DNA of 57,675 nt, taken from assembly GCA_036504235.1 (NCBI GenBank), contig DASXVN010000001.1:1-57675 (forward strand), in the 5' to 3' direction. This stretch comes from Zipacnadum sp036504235. Lineage in GTDB: Bacteria; Armatimonadota; Zipacnadia; Zipacnadales; Zipacnadaceae. The first letter of the stretch is position 1; each line of letters opens with the position of its first letter. The notes below the pieces were generated by a model, which was not told the origin of the DNA, did no database searches, and was given only the letters and a program-made list of their open reading frames with translations. Positions 1 through 7,546 of this stretch are shown piece after piece. Position numbers and translations under genes: made by a program.

Positions 1-23
1 GGGACGTAGCCCCCGCCCTACAG
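1..23 (-). repeat. Partial copy of dispersed palindromic module A
   Basis: Read on the minus strand this is CTGTAGGGCGGGGGCTACG followed by TCCC, the start of the same module found at nine other places between 38 kb and 57.6 kb. The window edge cuts it. It is the only copy of this family before 23 kb. Confidence 0.75.
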
Positions 24-81
24 GGAAGGCAACCGCCCGAAACCGCCGGAACCTTGCCTTGTCTGAGGCGTCCAATAGTAT

Positions 82-1077
82 ATGCACCGACTTGCTGAAC
101 ATAAGCGGCGGCCCTCCTGGCGGAGGGCCACTTGCTGTATCCTGGGCCTGGCGATTGCCGGGGGGCTGCTCACGTTGCTGGCCGGTTGTCCCCGGACGCC
201 GGTGGTATTCGTCCCGGCTACGACGACGACTCCGCCCGCCCAGATCGCCCCGGCCCTGCGCCAGTGGCAGGAGGTCGGGCAGCTCGCGACCGGCCTGCAG
301 GAAGTGCGCGGCTTGGCCGTCGGGCCGCGGGGGCGCGTCTATGTGGCCGGCGACCAACTGGTGCGGGTCTACAACGGTAAGCGCCAGCCGGAGCGCGATC
401 TGGCCCTGCCCGGCCCGCCCCGCTGCCTGGCGGTGGCGAGCGATGGCCGGCTCTATGTCGGCCTGGCCGATCAGGTGACGGTGCTCTCGCCCACCGGCGA
501 GCGGCTGACCTCCTGGCCGGTGCCCGGCAAGCGCACGTTCGTAACCGGTATTGCCCTGAGCGCGGACCGCGTATTCGTGGCGGACGCCGGCAACCGGGTG
601 GTGCTGCAATACACGCCGGAGGGCAAGCTGCTGGGCGCTTTTGGCCCGGGCAGCGGCCCCGCGCAGGGACCGGCCCTGCGGATACCCAGCCCGCATCTGG
701 ACGTGGCCGTCTCGGCCGCGGGTCTGGTGTGGATCGCCAATCCCGGCCTGCATACGGTCAACGCGTTCCGGCCGGACAATACGCTGGTGGCCTCCTGGAG
801 CCAGTCGGCGTATGATATCAACGGATTTTGCGGGTGCTGCAACCCGACTGATCTCGCGGTCCTGCCCGAGGGCGGGATCGTCACCAGCGAGAAGGGCGTG
901 CCGCGGGTCAAGGTCTACAGCCCCGGCGGGCAGCTCCAGAGTGTAGTCGCCGGACCGGAGGCCTTCCGCCCCGAGACGGTGGGGCTGGATCTAGCGGTGG
1001 AGGGCGCCGGGACGATTCTGGTTCTGGACCCGTCGCACCGCAGCGTCCGATTCTTCACGAGAAAGAGCAGCCCATGA
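82..1077 (+). CDS. NHL-repeat beta-propeller lipoprotein
   Basis: A 331-residue protein with a lipoprotein signal: basic residues to about 15, a hydrophobic stretch, then a lipobox LLAGC ending at Cys36, so it should be lipid-anchored on the outside of the inner membrane or sent to the outer membrane. The remainder has recurrent propeller phrases such as GLAVGPRGRVYVAG, IALSADRVFVADAGNRVV and VAVSAAGLVWIANPGLHTV, typical of NHL/SMP-30-like six-bladed propellers. No catalytic motif is visible. It is the first gene of a ten-gene run and overlaps the next by four bases (ATGA). Bases 64-68 (GAGG) are only a weak and distant ribosome-binding site. Its likely role is a scaffold or binding partner for the redox proteins that follow; that is inferred from position only. 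Confidence 0.8.
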   Translation: MHRLAEHKRRPSWRRATCCILGLAIAGGLLTLLAGCPRTPVVFVPATTTTPPAQIAPALRQWQEVGQLATGLQEVRGLAVGPRGRVYVAGDQLVRVYNGKRQPERDLALPGPPRCLAVASDGRLYVGLADQVTVLSPTGERLTSWPVPGKRTFVTGIALSADRVFVADAGNRVVLQYTPEGKLLGAFGPGSGPAQGPALRIPSPHLDVAVSAAGLVWIANPGLHTVNAFRPDNTLVASWSQSAYDINGFCGCCNPTDLAVLPEGGIVTSEKGVPRVKVYSPGGQLQSVVAGPEAFRPETVGLDLAVEGAGTILVLDPSHRSVRFFTRKSSP

Positions 1078-1277
1078 GCGCAGAGGAAAAGGGAATCAGC
1101 CGCCAGGAGTTCCTCCGGAGCCTGCTCCGGTTCCTGGCCTTGGGCCTGCTGGGCTTGGGCCTGGGCGGGCTGGTCTGGCGTTCCCAGAACGAGGACTGCA
1201 CCGTGGCCCCCGTCTGTGGCCAGTGTCCGCAGTTTGGCGACTGCACCCTCCCGCCAGCCCGGAAGGCGCGGTCCTAA
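1074..1277 (+). CDS. Small single-span membrane protein with four cysteines
   Basis: A 67-residue protein. Residues 9-15 (SRQEFLR) resemble a Tat consensus with the second Arg missing, followed by one hydrophobic segment (about 17-35) and a short tail with Cys42, Cys48, Cys51 and Cys57 (C-x5-C-x2-C-x5-C). The simplest reading is an uncleaved anchor that holds a small metal or Fe-S site at the periplasmic face. The start is fixed by the ATGA overlap with the lipoprotein gene, and the next gene begins nine bases after the stop. I do not know a named family. Its place immediately before NapG-like and NapH-like genes suggests it is a small subunit or assembly factor of that module. The Tat-like motif could be chance. 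Confidence 0.7.
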   Translation: MSAEEKGISRQEFLRSLLRFLALGLLGLGLGGLVWRSQNEDCTVAPVCGQCPQFGDCTLPPARKARS

Positions 1278-1286
1278 AGAGCGATT

Positions 1287-1847
1287 ATGTCCGACAAGAA
1301 GAAACCGACAACCCGGCGGGAGTTTCTCAAGACCGGCCTGCGCGCGGCGGGCGTCGTGGTGCTCGGCGGAGCCCTGGGCTCGCTGGTGCGGCGCGGTAAC
1401 GCCGGCGAGACGGTCTGGCAGATTGACCCCGCCAAGTGCACCCAGTGCGGCCTGTGCGTCACCGCTTGCGTGCTCGCCCCCTCGGCGGTCAAGGCCGTCC
1501 ACCAGTACGCCATGTGCGGCTACTGCAACCTGTGTTTCGGCTACTTCACGGACCAGCGCGCCGACAACGGCACGGGCGCGGAGAACCAGCGCTGCCCCAC
1601 CGACGCCATCCGGCGCAGCTTCGTGGAGGACCCCTACTACCAGTACGTGATCGATGAGCCCAAGTGCATCGGTTGCGGCATCTGCGTGAAGGGCTGCGGC
1701 GCTTTCGGCAACGGTTCGCTGTTCCTGCAGGTGCGGCACGACCGCTGCCTGAACTGCAACGAGTGCGCCATCGCCGCCGCCTGCCCCGCGCAGGCTTTCG
1801 TCCGCGTTCCGGCGGACCACCCTTACCTATACAAGACGAGGAAGTGA
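1287..1847 (+). CDS. Tat-exported four-cluster [4Fe-4S] ferredoxin, NapG/MauM-like
   Basis: A 186-residue electron carrier. It opens with a clear twin-arginine motif (TRREFLK, residues 9-15) and a hydrophobic stretch to about 34, so it should be folded with its clusters in the cytoplasm and then exported or anchored. Sixteen cysteines form four ferredoxin-type sets: 51/54/57/61, 77/80/83/103, 127/130/133/137 and 154/157/160/166. Four clusters after a Tat signal is the layout of NapG and MauM, which accept electrons from NapH-type quinol-oxidising membrane proteins. The next gene encodes such a protein and overlaps this one by four bases (GTGA), so the pair is probably a functional NapGH-like unit. 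No NapA or methylamine dehydrogenase is present, so the final acceptor is unknown. Confidence 0.85.
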   Translation: MSDKKKPTTRREFLKTGLRAAGVVVLGGALGSLVRRGNAGETVWQIDPAKCTQCGLCVTACVLAPSAVKAVHQYAMCGYCNLCFGYFTDQRADNGTGAENQRCPTDAIRRSFVEDPYYQYVIDEPKCIGCGICVKGCGAFGNGSLFLQVRHDRCLNCNECAIAAACPAQAFVRVPADHPYLYKTRK

Positions 1848-3151
1848 GCCGCCTGCTTCGCCGACTCACCTACCTGCTGGTTTTGCTGCTCGTGCCGGTG
1901 GCCGCGCTGGCGCTGGAGAACTTCCCGCCCCCGGAGTTCACCAGCGGCTACCACTTCCCCGGCCTGGTCACCCCCGCGGCCCGCGCGGCGATTTTCGCCT
2001 ACGTGGATATCGCCGTCCTGGCGCTGTGTCTGGCCTTGGCCGCGTACTTCTCGATCCGGCTACGCTCGCGGCGGCACATTGTCGTGCTCACCATCTTCTC
2101 GCTGCTCTACTTCGGCTTCTACCGCAAGGGCTGCGTCTGCCCGGTGGGGGCGCTCCAGAACGTGACGCTGGCGGCGAGCACCGCCCGTTACGCGCTGCCC
2201 GCGGTGGTGGCGGTCTTCTTTGGCCTGCCGCTGATCACGGCGCTGATCGCCGGCCGCGCCTTCTGCAACGGGGTCTGCCCGCTGGGGGCCGCGCAGGAGA
2301 TCGTGCTGCTGCGCCCGGTACGCGTTCCCGCCTGGCTGGAGGCGCCGCTGGGGCTGATCCCCTTCTTCTACCTGGGCACGGCGGTGCTGCTGGCCGCCAC
2401 CGATAGCAGCTACCTGATCTGCCGCTACGACCCGTTTGTGGCCTTCTTCCGCCTGGGCGGCAGCAACGGGATGGTCATCTTCGGCGTGGCGCTGCTGCTG
2501 CTGGGCATGGTGGTCGGCCGGCCCTACTGCCGCTTCCTATGCCCATACGGGGCGATCCTGCGCCTGCTCGCGCCGCTGGCCCGCTGGCGAGTACGCATCA
2601 CCCCCGAGGATTGCATCAACTGCCACCTCTGCGCCGGCGCCTGCCCCTACGGGGCGATCCGGCCGCCGGTCGCCGCCCTGCCGGGCCGCCGCCGCACCGC
2701 CGGGCGCGGCACGCTGGCTCTGCTGCTGGTGCTGCTGCCGATCATGGTGGCCGGCGGCGGTTGGCTGGGCCTGCGCGCCAGTGGTATAATTGCCGCCGCG
2801 AATCCGACCGTGCAACTGGCCGACCGCGTCTGGCAGGAGGAGCACCAGCAGGTCACGGGCACTACTCTGGCCAGCGATGCGTTCTATAAGCTGGGCGTGC
2901 CCAATAGCGACCTGTACACCCGGGCGGCGGCGCGGCAGCGCCAGTTCCGCACGGGCAGCGCGTTGCTCGGCGCCTGGCTGCTGCTGGTGGTGGGCGTGCG
3001 CCTGATTAGCCTGTCGGTGCGGCGTCACCGGGACGAGTACGTGGCCGACCCGGGCGCCTGTGTGGCCTGCGGGCGCTGCTGGGCGGCGTGCCCGGTGGAG
3101 CAGGCCCGCAAAGCCGGCGTGCCCGTTACCGTACTCAAGGAACCGTCATGA
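1844..3151 (+). CDS. NapH/NosR-type polytopic membrane [4Fe-4S] protein
   Basis: The frame is open further upstream, but the GTG at 1844 overlaps the previous stop (GTGA) and places a hydrophobic helix at the N-terminus, so I use it; this gives 435 residues. Several membrane segments carry CxxxCP motifs (GCVCPVGA, FCNGVCPLGA, YCRFLCPYGA) characteristic of NapH, NosR and RdxA/FixG proteins. These are followed by a ferredoxin site CINCHLCAGACPYGA and, after a periplasmic insert, a C-terminal site CVACGRCWAACPVEQ. Proteins of this type move electrons across the membrane, often from menaquinol. The extra loop between the two ferredoxin sites (roughly residues 300-400) is longer than I expect for NapH. 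It overlaps the next gene by four bases. Confidence 0.88.
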   Translation: MSRLLRRLTYLLVLLLVPVAALALENFPPPEFTSGYHFPGLVTPAARAAIFAYVDIAVLALCLALAAYFSIRLRSRRHIVVLTIFSLLYFGFYRKGCVCPVGALQNVTLAASTARYALPAVVAVFFGLPLITALIAGRAFCNGVCPLGAAQEIVLLRPVRVPAWLEAPLGLIPFFYLGTAVLLAATDSSYLICRYDPFVAFFRLGGSNGMVIFGVALLLLGMVVGRPYCRFLCPYGAILRLLAPLARWRVRITPEDCINCHLCAGACPYGAIRPPVAALPGRRRTAGRGTLALLLVLLPIMVAGGGWLGLRASGIIAAANPTVQLADRVWQEEHQQVTGTTLASDAFYKLGVPNSDLYTRAAARQRQFRTGSALLGAWLLLVVGVRLISLSVRRHRDEYVADPGACVACGRCWAACPVEQARKAGVPVTVLKEPS

Positions 3152-5130
3152 GTCTGGACACTGCCCTAACTAATAGCCCTCCGCAGCGACCCGAAAGCTG
3201 GTACCGCGCCCTGGTGCGGACCAGCCTGATTGCCGCTGTCTTCACGCTGGTCGTCGTGGGCCTGCTGCTGGTCAACTACGCCCGCGCCCGGGCCGCCGAC
3301 CCCTTGAAACCCGCGCAGATCCAGACCCTGCAGGCGCAACTGGTGGAGCAGCCGGACAATGAGGCGGTCAAAAAGCAGGTCCGGCAACTGGACCTGGACA
3401 TGCGCCAAACGTACTTCACCAGCCGCGCCCGGGCGCTGAGCGGCATGTATCTGCTCGTCGGCGGGATAGCGCTGTTTCTGCTCTCGTTGCACCTGATCCG
3501 CCAGTGGAACCAGACCCTCCCGGTGCCGGAGATCACCCCCACCGAGCAGGCCTGGCTGGACCTCGCCGTCGGCCGGCGCTCGGTTGCGGTGCTCGCGGCC
3601 TTCCTGGTGAGTCTGCTGCTCACGGTCGCCGTCCTCTCGCGGCATGACGCCACGGCGGATTACGCCCAGCAGGCGCAGGCCTCCCTGGCGGCGCAAAGCG
3701 CCGGACCCGGCGCGGCGGGAACGCCCCCCGAGGCGGCGGCCGCCGGAGCCGCGACGACTGCTCCCGGCGCGTCCGGCGCGGCAGGACCTCCCGGACCGGC
3801 CGGCCCGGCGGGACCCGCGGGCGTGGCTGGTCCCCAGGGACCGGCGGGCCCCGTGGGGCCTCCCGGAACGCCCGGCGCCTCCGGAACTGCTCCCGCGCCC
3901 CCGGGCGGCGGCATGACGCCCGCGGCTACCGACTTCCCCACTCCGGCGCAGATCGCGGTCAACTGGCCGCGCTTCCGCGGTCCGGGTGGACTGGCCGTAG
4001 CGGCCGGCACCGGCTATCCGCTGAACTGGGACGTGTTCAAGAAGCAGGGCCTGGTCTGGAAGGTTCCGGTGGCCCTGCCCGGCCAGAACTCCCCGATTGT
4101 CTGGGGCGACAAGCTGTTCCTCTCCGGCGCGGACGAGAAGCAGCGCGAGGTGTACTGCTATAGCACCACCGACGGCAAGCTGCTCTGGAAGCAGCCGGTC
4201 AAGGTGGCCGAGAGCGCGGGCCGCGAGGCGCCCAGCGTGAGTGAGGATACCGGCTACGCGGCCTCGACCATGGCTACCGACGGCCGGCGGGCCTGCGCGA
4301 TCTTCGCCAACGGCGATGTCGCGGCGTTTGACTTCACCGGCAAGCTGCTCTGGGCGCGGAACCTGGGGCCGCTGGACAATAACTACGGGCACGCCAGCTC
4401 ACTGGAGATGTACCAGGGGCGGCTGCTGGTGCAACTGGACCAGGGCTACTCCGCGGACCAGAACAAGTCCACGCTGCTGGCGCTGGACGCCAACACCGGC
4501 CAGACCCTCTGGCGCACGCCGCGCCCGGTGGGCAGCTCTTGGGCCACGCCGATTCTCGCGGCCACCACCGCGCGGATGGAGCTGGTCACCGTCGCCAACC
4601 CCTGGGTGATCGCCTACGACCCGGCCAGCGGCGGCGAGCTGTGGCGCGCCGAAGTGCTGGGCGGCGAGGTCGCGCCTTCCCCGGCTTTCGCCCGCGGGCT
4701 GGTCTTCGCGGCCAACCAGGGGGCTGGCCTTTTCGCGGTGCAGGCTGGCGGCAGCGGCAATGTGACCAAGAGCGGCGTCGCCTGGACCGCCACCGATGGC
4801 ATCCCCGACACCGTCAGCGTCCTCGCCACCGAGGCCTATGTCTTTCTGACCACCAGTGAGGGCCTCGTCACCTGCTACGACGCGGTGAAGGGCGCCAAGC
4901 TCTGGGAGCATGATTTGGGTACGCCGGTCAGCTCCTCCCCCACCCTGGTCGGCGGCAACGTCTACCTGCTGGACAACGACGGCGTGATGCACATTTTCGC
5001 GGCGGACCGGCAGTTCAAAGCCCTCGGCATGGGGCGTCTCGGGCAGGCCGTCCGCGCCACTCCCGCGTACGTCGGCGGGCGCCTTTTCGTCCGGGGCGCG
5101 CAACATCTCTTCTGCCTGGGAAGCGGCTAG
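3148..5130 (+). CDS. Membrane-anchored PQQ-type beta-propeller with collagen-like linker
   Basis: I start at the ATG at 3148 because it overlaps the upstream stop (ATGA); an in-frame ATG 60 bases earlier lies inside the previous gene. The 660-residue product has three hydrophobic segments (about 24-43, 98-117 and 145-164), a low-complexity Ala/Gly/Pro region, fourteen uninterrupted Gly-X-Y triplets (residues 207-248), then a pyrrolo-quinoline-quinone-type propeller to the C-terminus with repeated phrases such as DGKLLWKQPV, TGKLLWARNL and GGELWRAEVL. The domain order suggests a periplasmic propeller held away from the membrane by a triple-helix-forming stalk, so it may trimerise. Whether PQQ or another ligand binds is unknown; many such propellers bind no cofactor (BamB). 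The neighbouring genes indicate a role in the redox system. Confidence 0.82.
   Translation: MSLDTALTNSPPQRPESWYRALVRTSLIAAVFTLVVVGLLLVNYARARAADPLKPAQIQTLQAQLVEQPDNEAVKKQVRQLDLDMRQTYFTSRARALSGMYLLVGGIALFLLSLHLIRQWNQTLPVPEITPTEQAWLDLAVGRRSVAVLAAFLVSLLLTVAVLSRHDATADYAQQAQASLAAQSAGPGAAGTPPEAAAAGAATTAPGASGAAGPPGPAGPAGPAGVAGPQGPAGPVGPPGTPGASGTAPAPPGGGMTPAATDFPTPAQIAVNWPRFRGPGGLAVAAGTGYPLNWDVFKKQGLVWKVPVALPGQNSPIVWGDKLFLSGADEKQREVYCYSTTDGKLLWKQPVKVAESAGREAPSVSEDTGYAASTMATDGRRACAIFANGDVAAFDFTGKLLWARNLGPLDNNYGHASSLEMYQGRLLVQLDQGYSADQNKSTLLALDANTGQTLWRTPRPVGSSWATPILAATTARMELVTVANPWVIAYDPASGGELWRAEVLGGEVAPSPAFARGLVFAANQGAGLFAVQAGGSGNVTKSGVAWTATDGIPDTVSVLATEAYVFLTTSEGLVTCYDAVKGAKLWEHDLGTPVSSSPTLVGGNVYLLDNDGVMHIFAADRQFKALGMGRLGQAVRATPAYVGGRLFVRGAQHLFCLGSG
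3766..3891 (+). repeat. Collagen-like Gly-X-Y triplet tract inside the propeller gene
   Basis: Fourteen consecutive in-frame triplets, GAS GAA GPP GPA GPA GPA GVA GPQ GPA GPV GPP GTP GAS GTA, encode residues 207-248 of the protein from 3148. The tract is rich in proline at X, as in bacterial collagen-like proteins. The codons vary between triplets, so it is not a simple DNA microsatellite. Confidence 0.9.
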
Positions 5131-5131
5131 C

Positions 5132-7546
5132 ATGGCCGAGGCCACCGCTCCCCCCCCGGTTGCGCCGACGGTAGACCTGACCGTCGTGGACCGCCTGGTC
5201 GCGGAGATCGGCGGCGCTCCCGAGCAGCTCATCCCCCTGCTGCAGGCCCTGCAAAGCCACTTCCGCTACCTCCCGCCCGAGGCGCTGCGCCGCCTGAGCG
5301 AGATCACGGAAATCACCCCGGCGGCGATCGCCGGCGTCTCCACTTTCTACTCCCAGTTCCGCCACCAGCCGGCCGGCCGCCACGTCATCAGCATCTGCCA
5401 CGGCACCGCCTGCCACGTCAAGGGCGCGGAGCTGGTCACTGACGCCCTGCGCCGGCGGCTGAGTCTCGCCGCGGGCGAGGATACCGACGCCGAGGGCCTG
5501 TTCACGGTGCAGCCGGTGGCCTGCCTGGGCTGCTGCACCCTGGCCCCGGTGATGCAGATTGACGGCGTGACCTACGGCCACCTGACCCCGGATTCCGTGG
5601 GCCAGGCGCTGGACGATTTCCTGCAACTGGCCGACCGCGGCCTGCTGGCGGACGCTGAGAACGGCGGCCGCGACGGCTCCGGACTGGCGGAAATCCGCAT
5701 CGGCGTCGGCTCCTGCTGCGTCGCGGGCGGCAGCCTGGAGGTTGCGCAGGCGCTGGAGGCGGCGGTCCGCTCCCTGGCCGCGCCGGCGGTGCTCAAGCCG
5801 GTGGGCTGTGTCGGCATTTGCCACCAGACGCCGCTCGTGGAAATCGTCCTCCCCCACCAGCCGCCCGCGCTTTACGCCCGGGTGCAGCCGGGGGACGCGG
5901 AGGCCATCATCCGGCGGCATTTCCGCCCCCGGGGCGTCCTGCGGCGGGTGCGTTCCGCGCTCACCGTGGGTCTGGACAAGCTGCTCACCGACGAGAGCTG
6001 GCAGCCGGTGACCCGGCACGCGCTGGAGGTGCGCGACGCACCGGTCTGCGCCTTCCTGGGTCCGCAGCAGCGGCTGGCGACCGAGGCCAGCGGCGCGCTC
6101 GACCCCCTGGACCTCGACGATTACCGCCACCATGAGGGCTTCGTTGCCCTGCGCCACGCGCTCAAACACATGCAGCCGGAGGAGATCGTCCGCCTGGTGA
6201 CCGAGTCCGGCCTGCGCGGGCGCGGCGGCGCGGGCTTCCCCACCGGCGTCAAATGGGGGCTGGTCCGGGCGGCCGCCGACCAGACCAAATACGTGATCTG
6301 CAACGGGGATGAGGGCGATCCGGGGGCCTTCATGGACCGGATGCTGCTGGAGTCCTATCCCTACCGCGTGCTGGAGGGCATGATCATCGCCGCGCGCGCC
6401 GTGGGCGCCACGGAGGGCCTGCTCTACGTCCGCGCCGAGTACCAACTGGCGGTCCAGCGCCTGCGCACCGCACTCCAGGCACTGGAGGCGGAAGGCCTGC
6501 TCGGCGATGGTATTCTCGGCACCGGCCTGAGCTTCCATCTGCACCTGCGCGAGGGTGCCGGGGCTTTCGTCTGCGGCGAGGAGACCGCGCTGATCGCCTC
6601 GCTGGAGGGCCAACGCGGCATGCCCCGCCTGCGCCCGCCCTTCCCGGCGGAGAGCGGCTTCCACGGCCACCCGACCCTGATCAACAACGTGGAGACCTAC
6701 GCGCTGGTGCCCTGGATTATCCGCTCCGGCGCGGAAGCCTTCGCCGAGATCGGCACCGAACGCAGCCGGGGGACCAAGGTCTTCGCCCTGGCCGGCAAGG
6801 TGGCGCGCGGGGGACTGATCGAGGTCCCCATGGGTGTGACCGTGCGCCAGATTGTCGAGGAAATCGGCGGCGGCGTGGCCGGCGGGCGGCGCTTCAAGGC
6901 GGTGCAAATCGGCGGCCCCTCCGGCGGCTGCCTGCCCGCCGAGCTGGCCGACGTGCCCGTGGACTACGAGGCGCTGGTCGGCGCCGGGGCCATCATGGGC
7001 TCCGGCGGGCTGGTGGTACTCGACGACCAGGACTGCATGGTGGACATCGCCCGCTATTTCCTCGAATTCACCCAGCGCGAGTCGTGCGGGCGCTGCACCT
7101 TCTGCCGCGTCGGCACGCGCCGGATGTTGGATATTCTCGACAAGCTCTGCACCGGCGGCGGCCGGCCCGGCGACCTGGAACGGCTGGAGGAGTTGGCCCA
7201 CGCGGTGCAGCGCTCCAGCCTCTGCGGGCTCGGCCGGACCGCGCCCAATCCGGTACTCACCACCCTGCGCTACTTCCGCGACGAGTACGAGGCGCACCTG
7301 GAGGGCCGCTGCCCGGCGGGCAAATGCAAGGCGCTGATCAACTACACCATCAACGACCAGTGCGTCGGCTGCACCAAGTGCGCTCAGCAATGCCCGGTGC
7401 AGGCCATTCCGCTGCTCCCCTTCTCGCGCCCGGAGATTGACCAGGAGAAATGCCTGCGCTGCGACACCTGCCGCCGGGTCTGTCCGGTGGGCGCGGTAGA
7501 CGTGGTCTCCGGCCCATCCGTGGAGGCCCCGCTCGCTCATGCCTAA
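5132..7546 (+). CDS. Fused NuoE-ferredoxin-NuoF-type NADH oxidoreductase subunit
   Basis: An 804-residue fusion. Residues 1-165 are NuoE-like (2Fe-2S ligands Cys89, Cys94, Cys131, Cys135). Residues about 185-265 are a second thioredoxin-like 2Fe-2S domain (Cys195/196, Cys226, Cys230). Residues about 330-720 are NuoF-like with the FMN/NADH signatures RGRGGAGFP (362-370) and NGDEGDPGAF (391-400) and the [4Fe-4S] ligands Cys652, 655, 658 and 698. The end carries two [4Fe-4S] ferredoxin sites (744/747/750/754 and 774/777/780/784). The order Fd-NuoF-2x[4Fe-4S] is that of HydB/HndC-type subunits of soluble, often electron-bifurcating, NAD-dependent enzymes; joining NuoE in front puts the usual HydC partner in the same chain. 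It starts one base after the previous stop and overlaps the next gene by eight bases. It is predicted to be cytoplasmic and to supply the NAD(H) site of the system. Confidence 0.9.
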   Translation: MAEATAPPPVAPTVDLTVVDRLVAEIGGAPEQLIPLLQALQSHFRYLPPEALRRLSEITEITPAAIAGVSTFYSQFRHQPAGRHVISICHGTACHVKGAELVTDALRRRLSLAAGEDTDAEGLFTVQPVACLGCCTLAPVMQIDGVTYGHLTPDSVGQALDDFLQLADRGLLADAENGGRDGSGLAEIRIGVGSCCVAGGSLEVAQALEAAVRSLAAPAVLKPVGCVGICHQTPLVEIVLPHQPPALYARVQPGDAEAIIRRHFRPRGVLRRVRSALTVGLDKLLTDESWQPVTRHALEVRDAPVCAFLGPQQRLATEASGALDPLDLDDYRHHEGFVALRHALKHMQPEEIVRLVTESGLRGRGGAGFPTGVKWGLVRAAADQTKYVICNGDEGDPGAFMDRMLLESYPYRVLEGMIIAARAVGATEGLLYVRAEYQLAVQRLRTALQALEAEGLLGDGILGTGLSFHLHLREGAGAFVCGEETALIASLEGQRGMPRLRPPFPAESGFHGHPTLINNVETYALVPWIIRSGAEAFAEIGTERSRGTKVFALAGKVARGGLIEVPMGVTVRQIVEEIGGGVAGGRRFKAVQIGGPSGGCLPAELADVPVDYEALVGAGAIMGSGGLVVLDDQDCMVDIARYFLEFTQRESCGRCTFCRVGTRRMLDILDKLCTGGGRPGDLERLEELAHAVQRSSLCGLGRTAPNPVLTTLRYFRDEYEAHLEGRCPAGKCKALINYTINDQCVGCTKCAQQCPVQAIPLLPFSRPEIDQEKCLRCDTCRRVCPVGAVDVVSGPSVEAPLAHA

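Noticed and set aside
54..81. TTGCCT and TAGTAT as a promoter for the first lipoprotein gene
   Set aside because: Transcription would begin after the ATG at 82, and no later in-frame start keeps the signal peptide.
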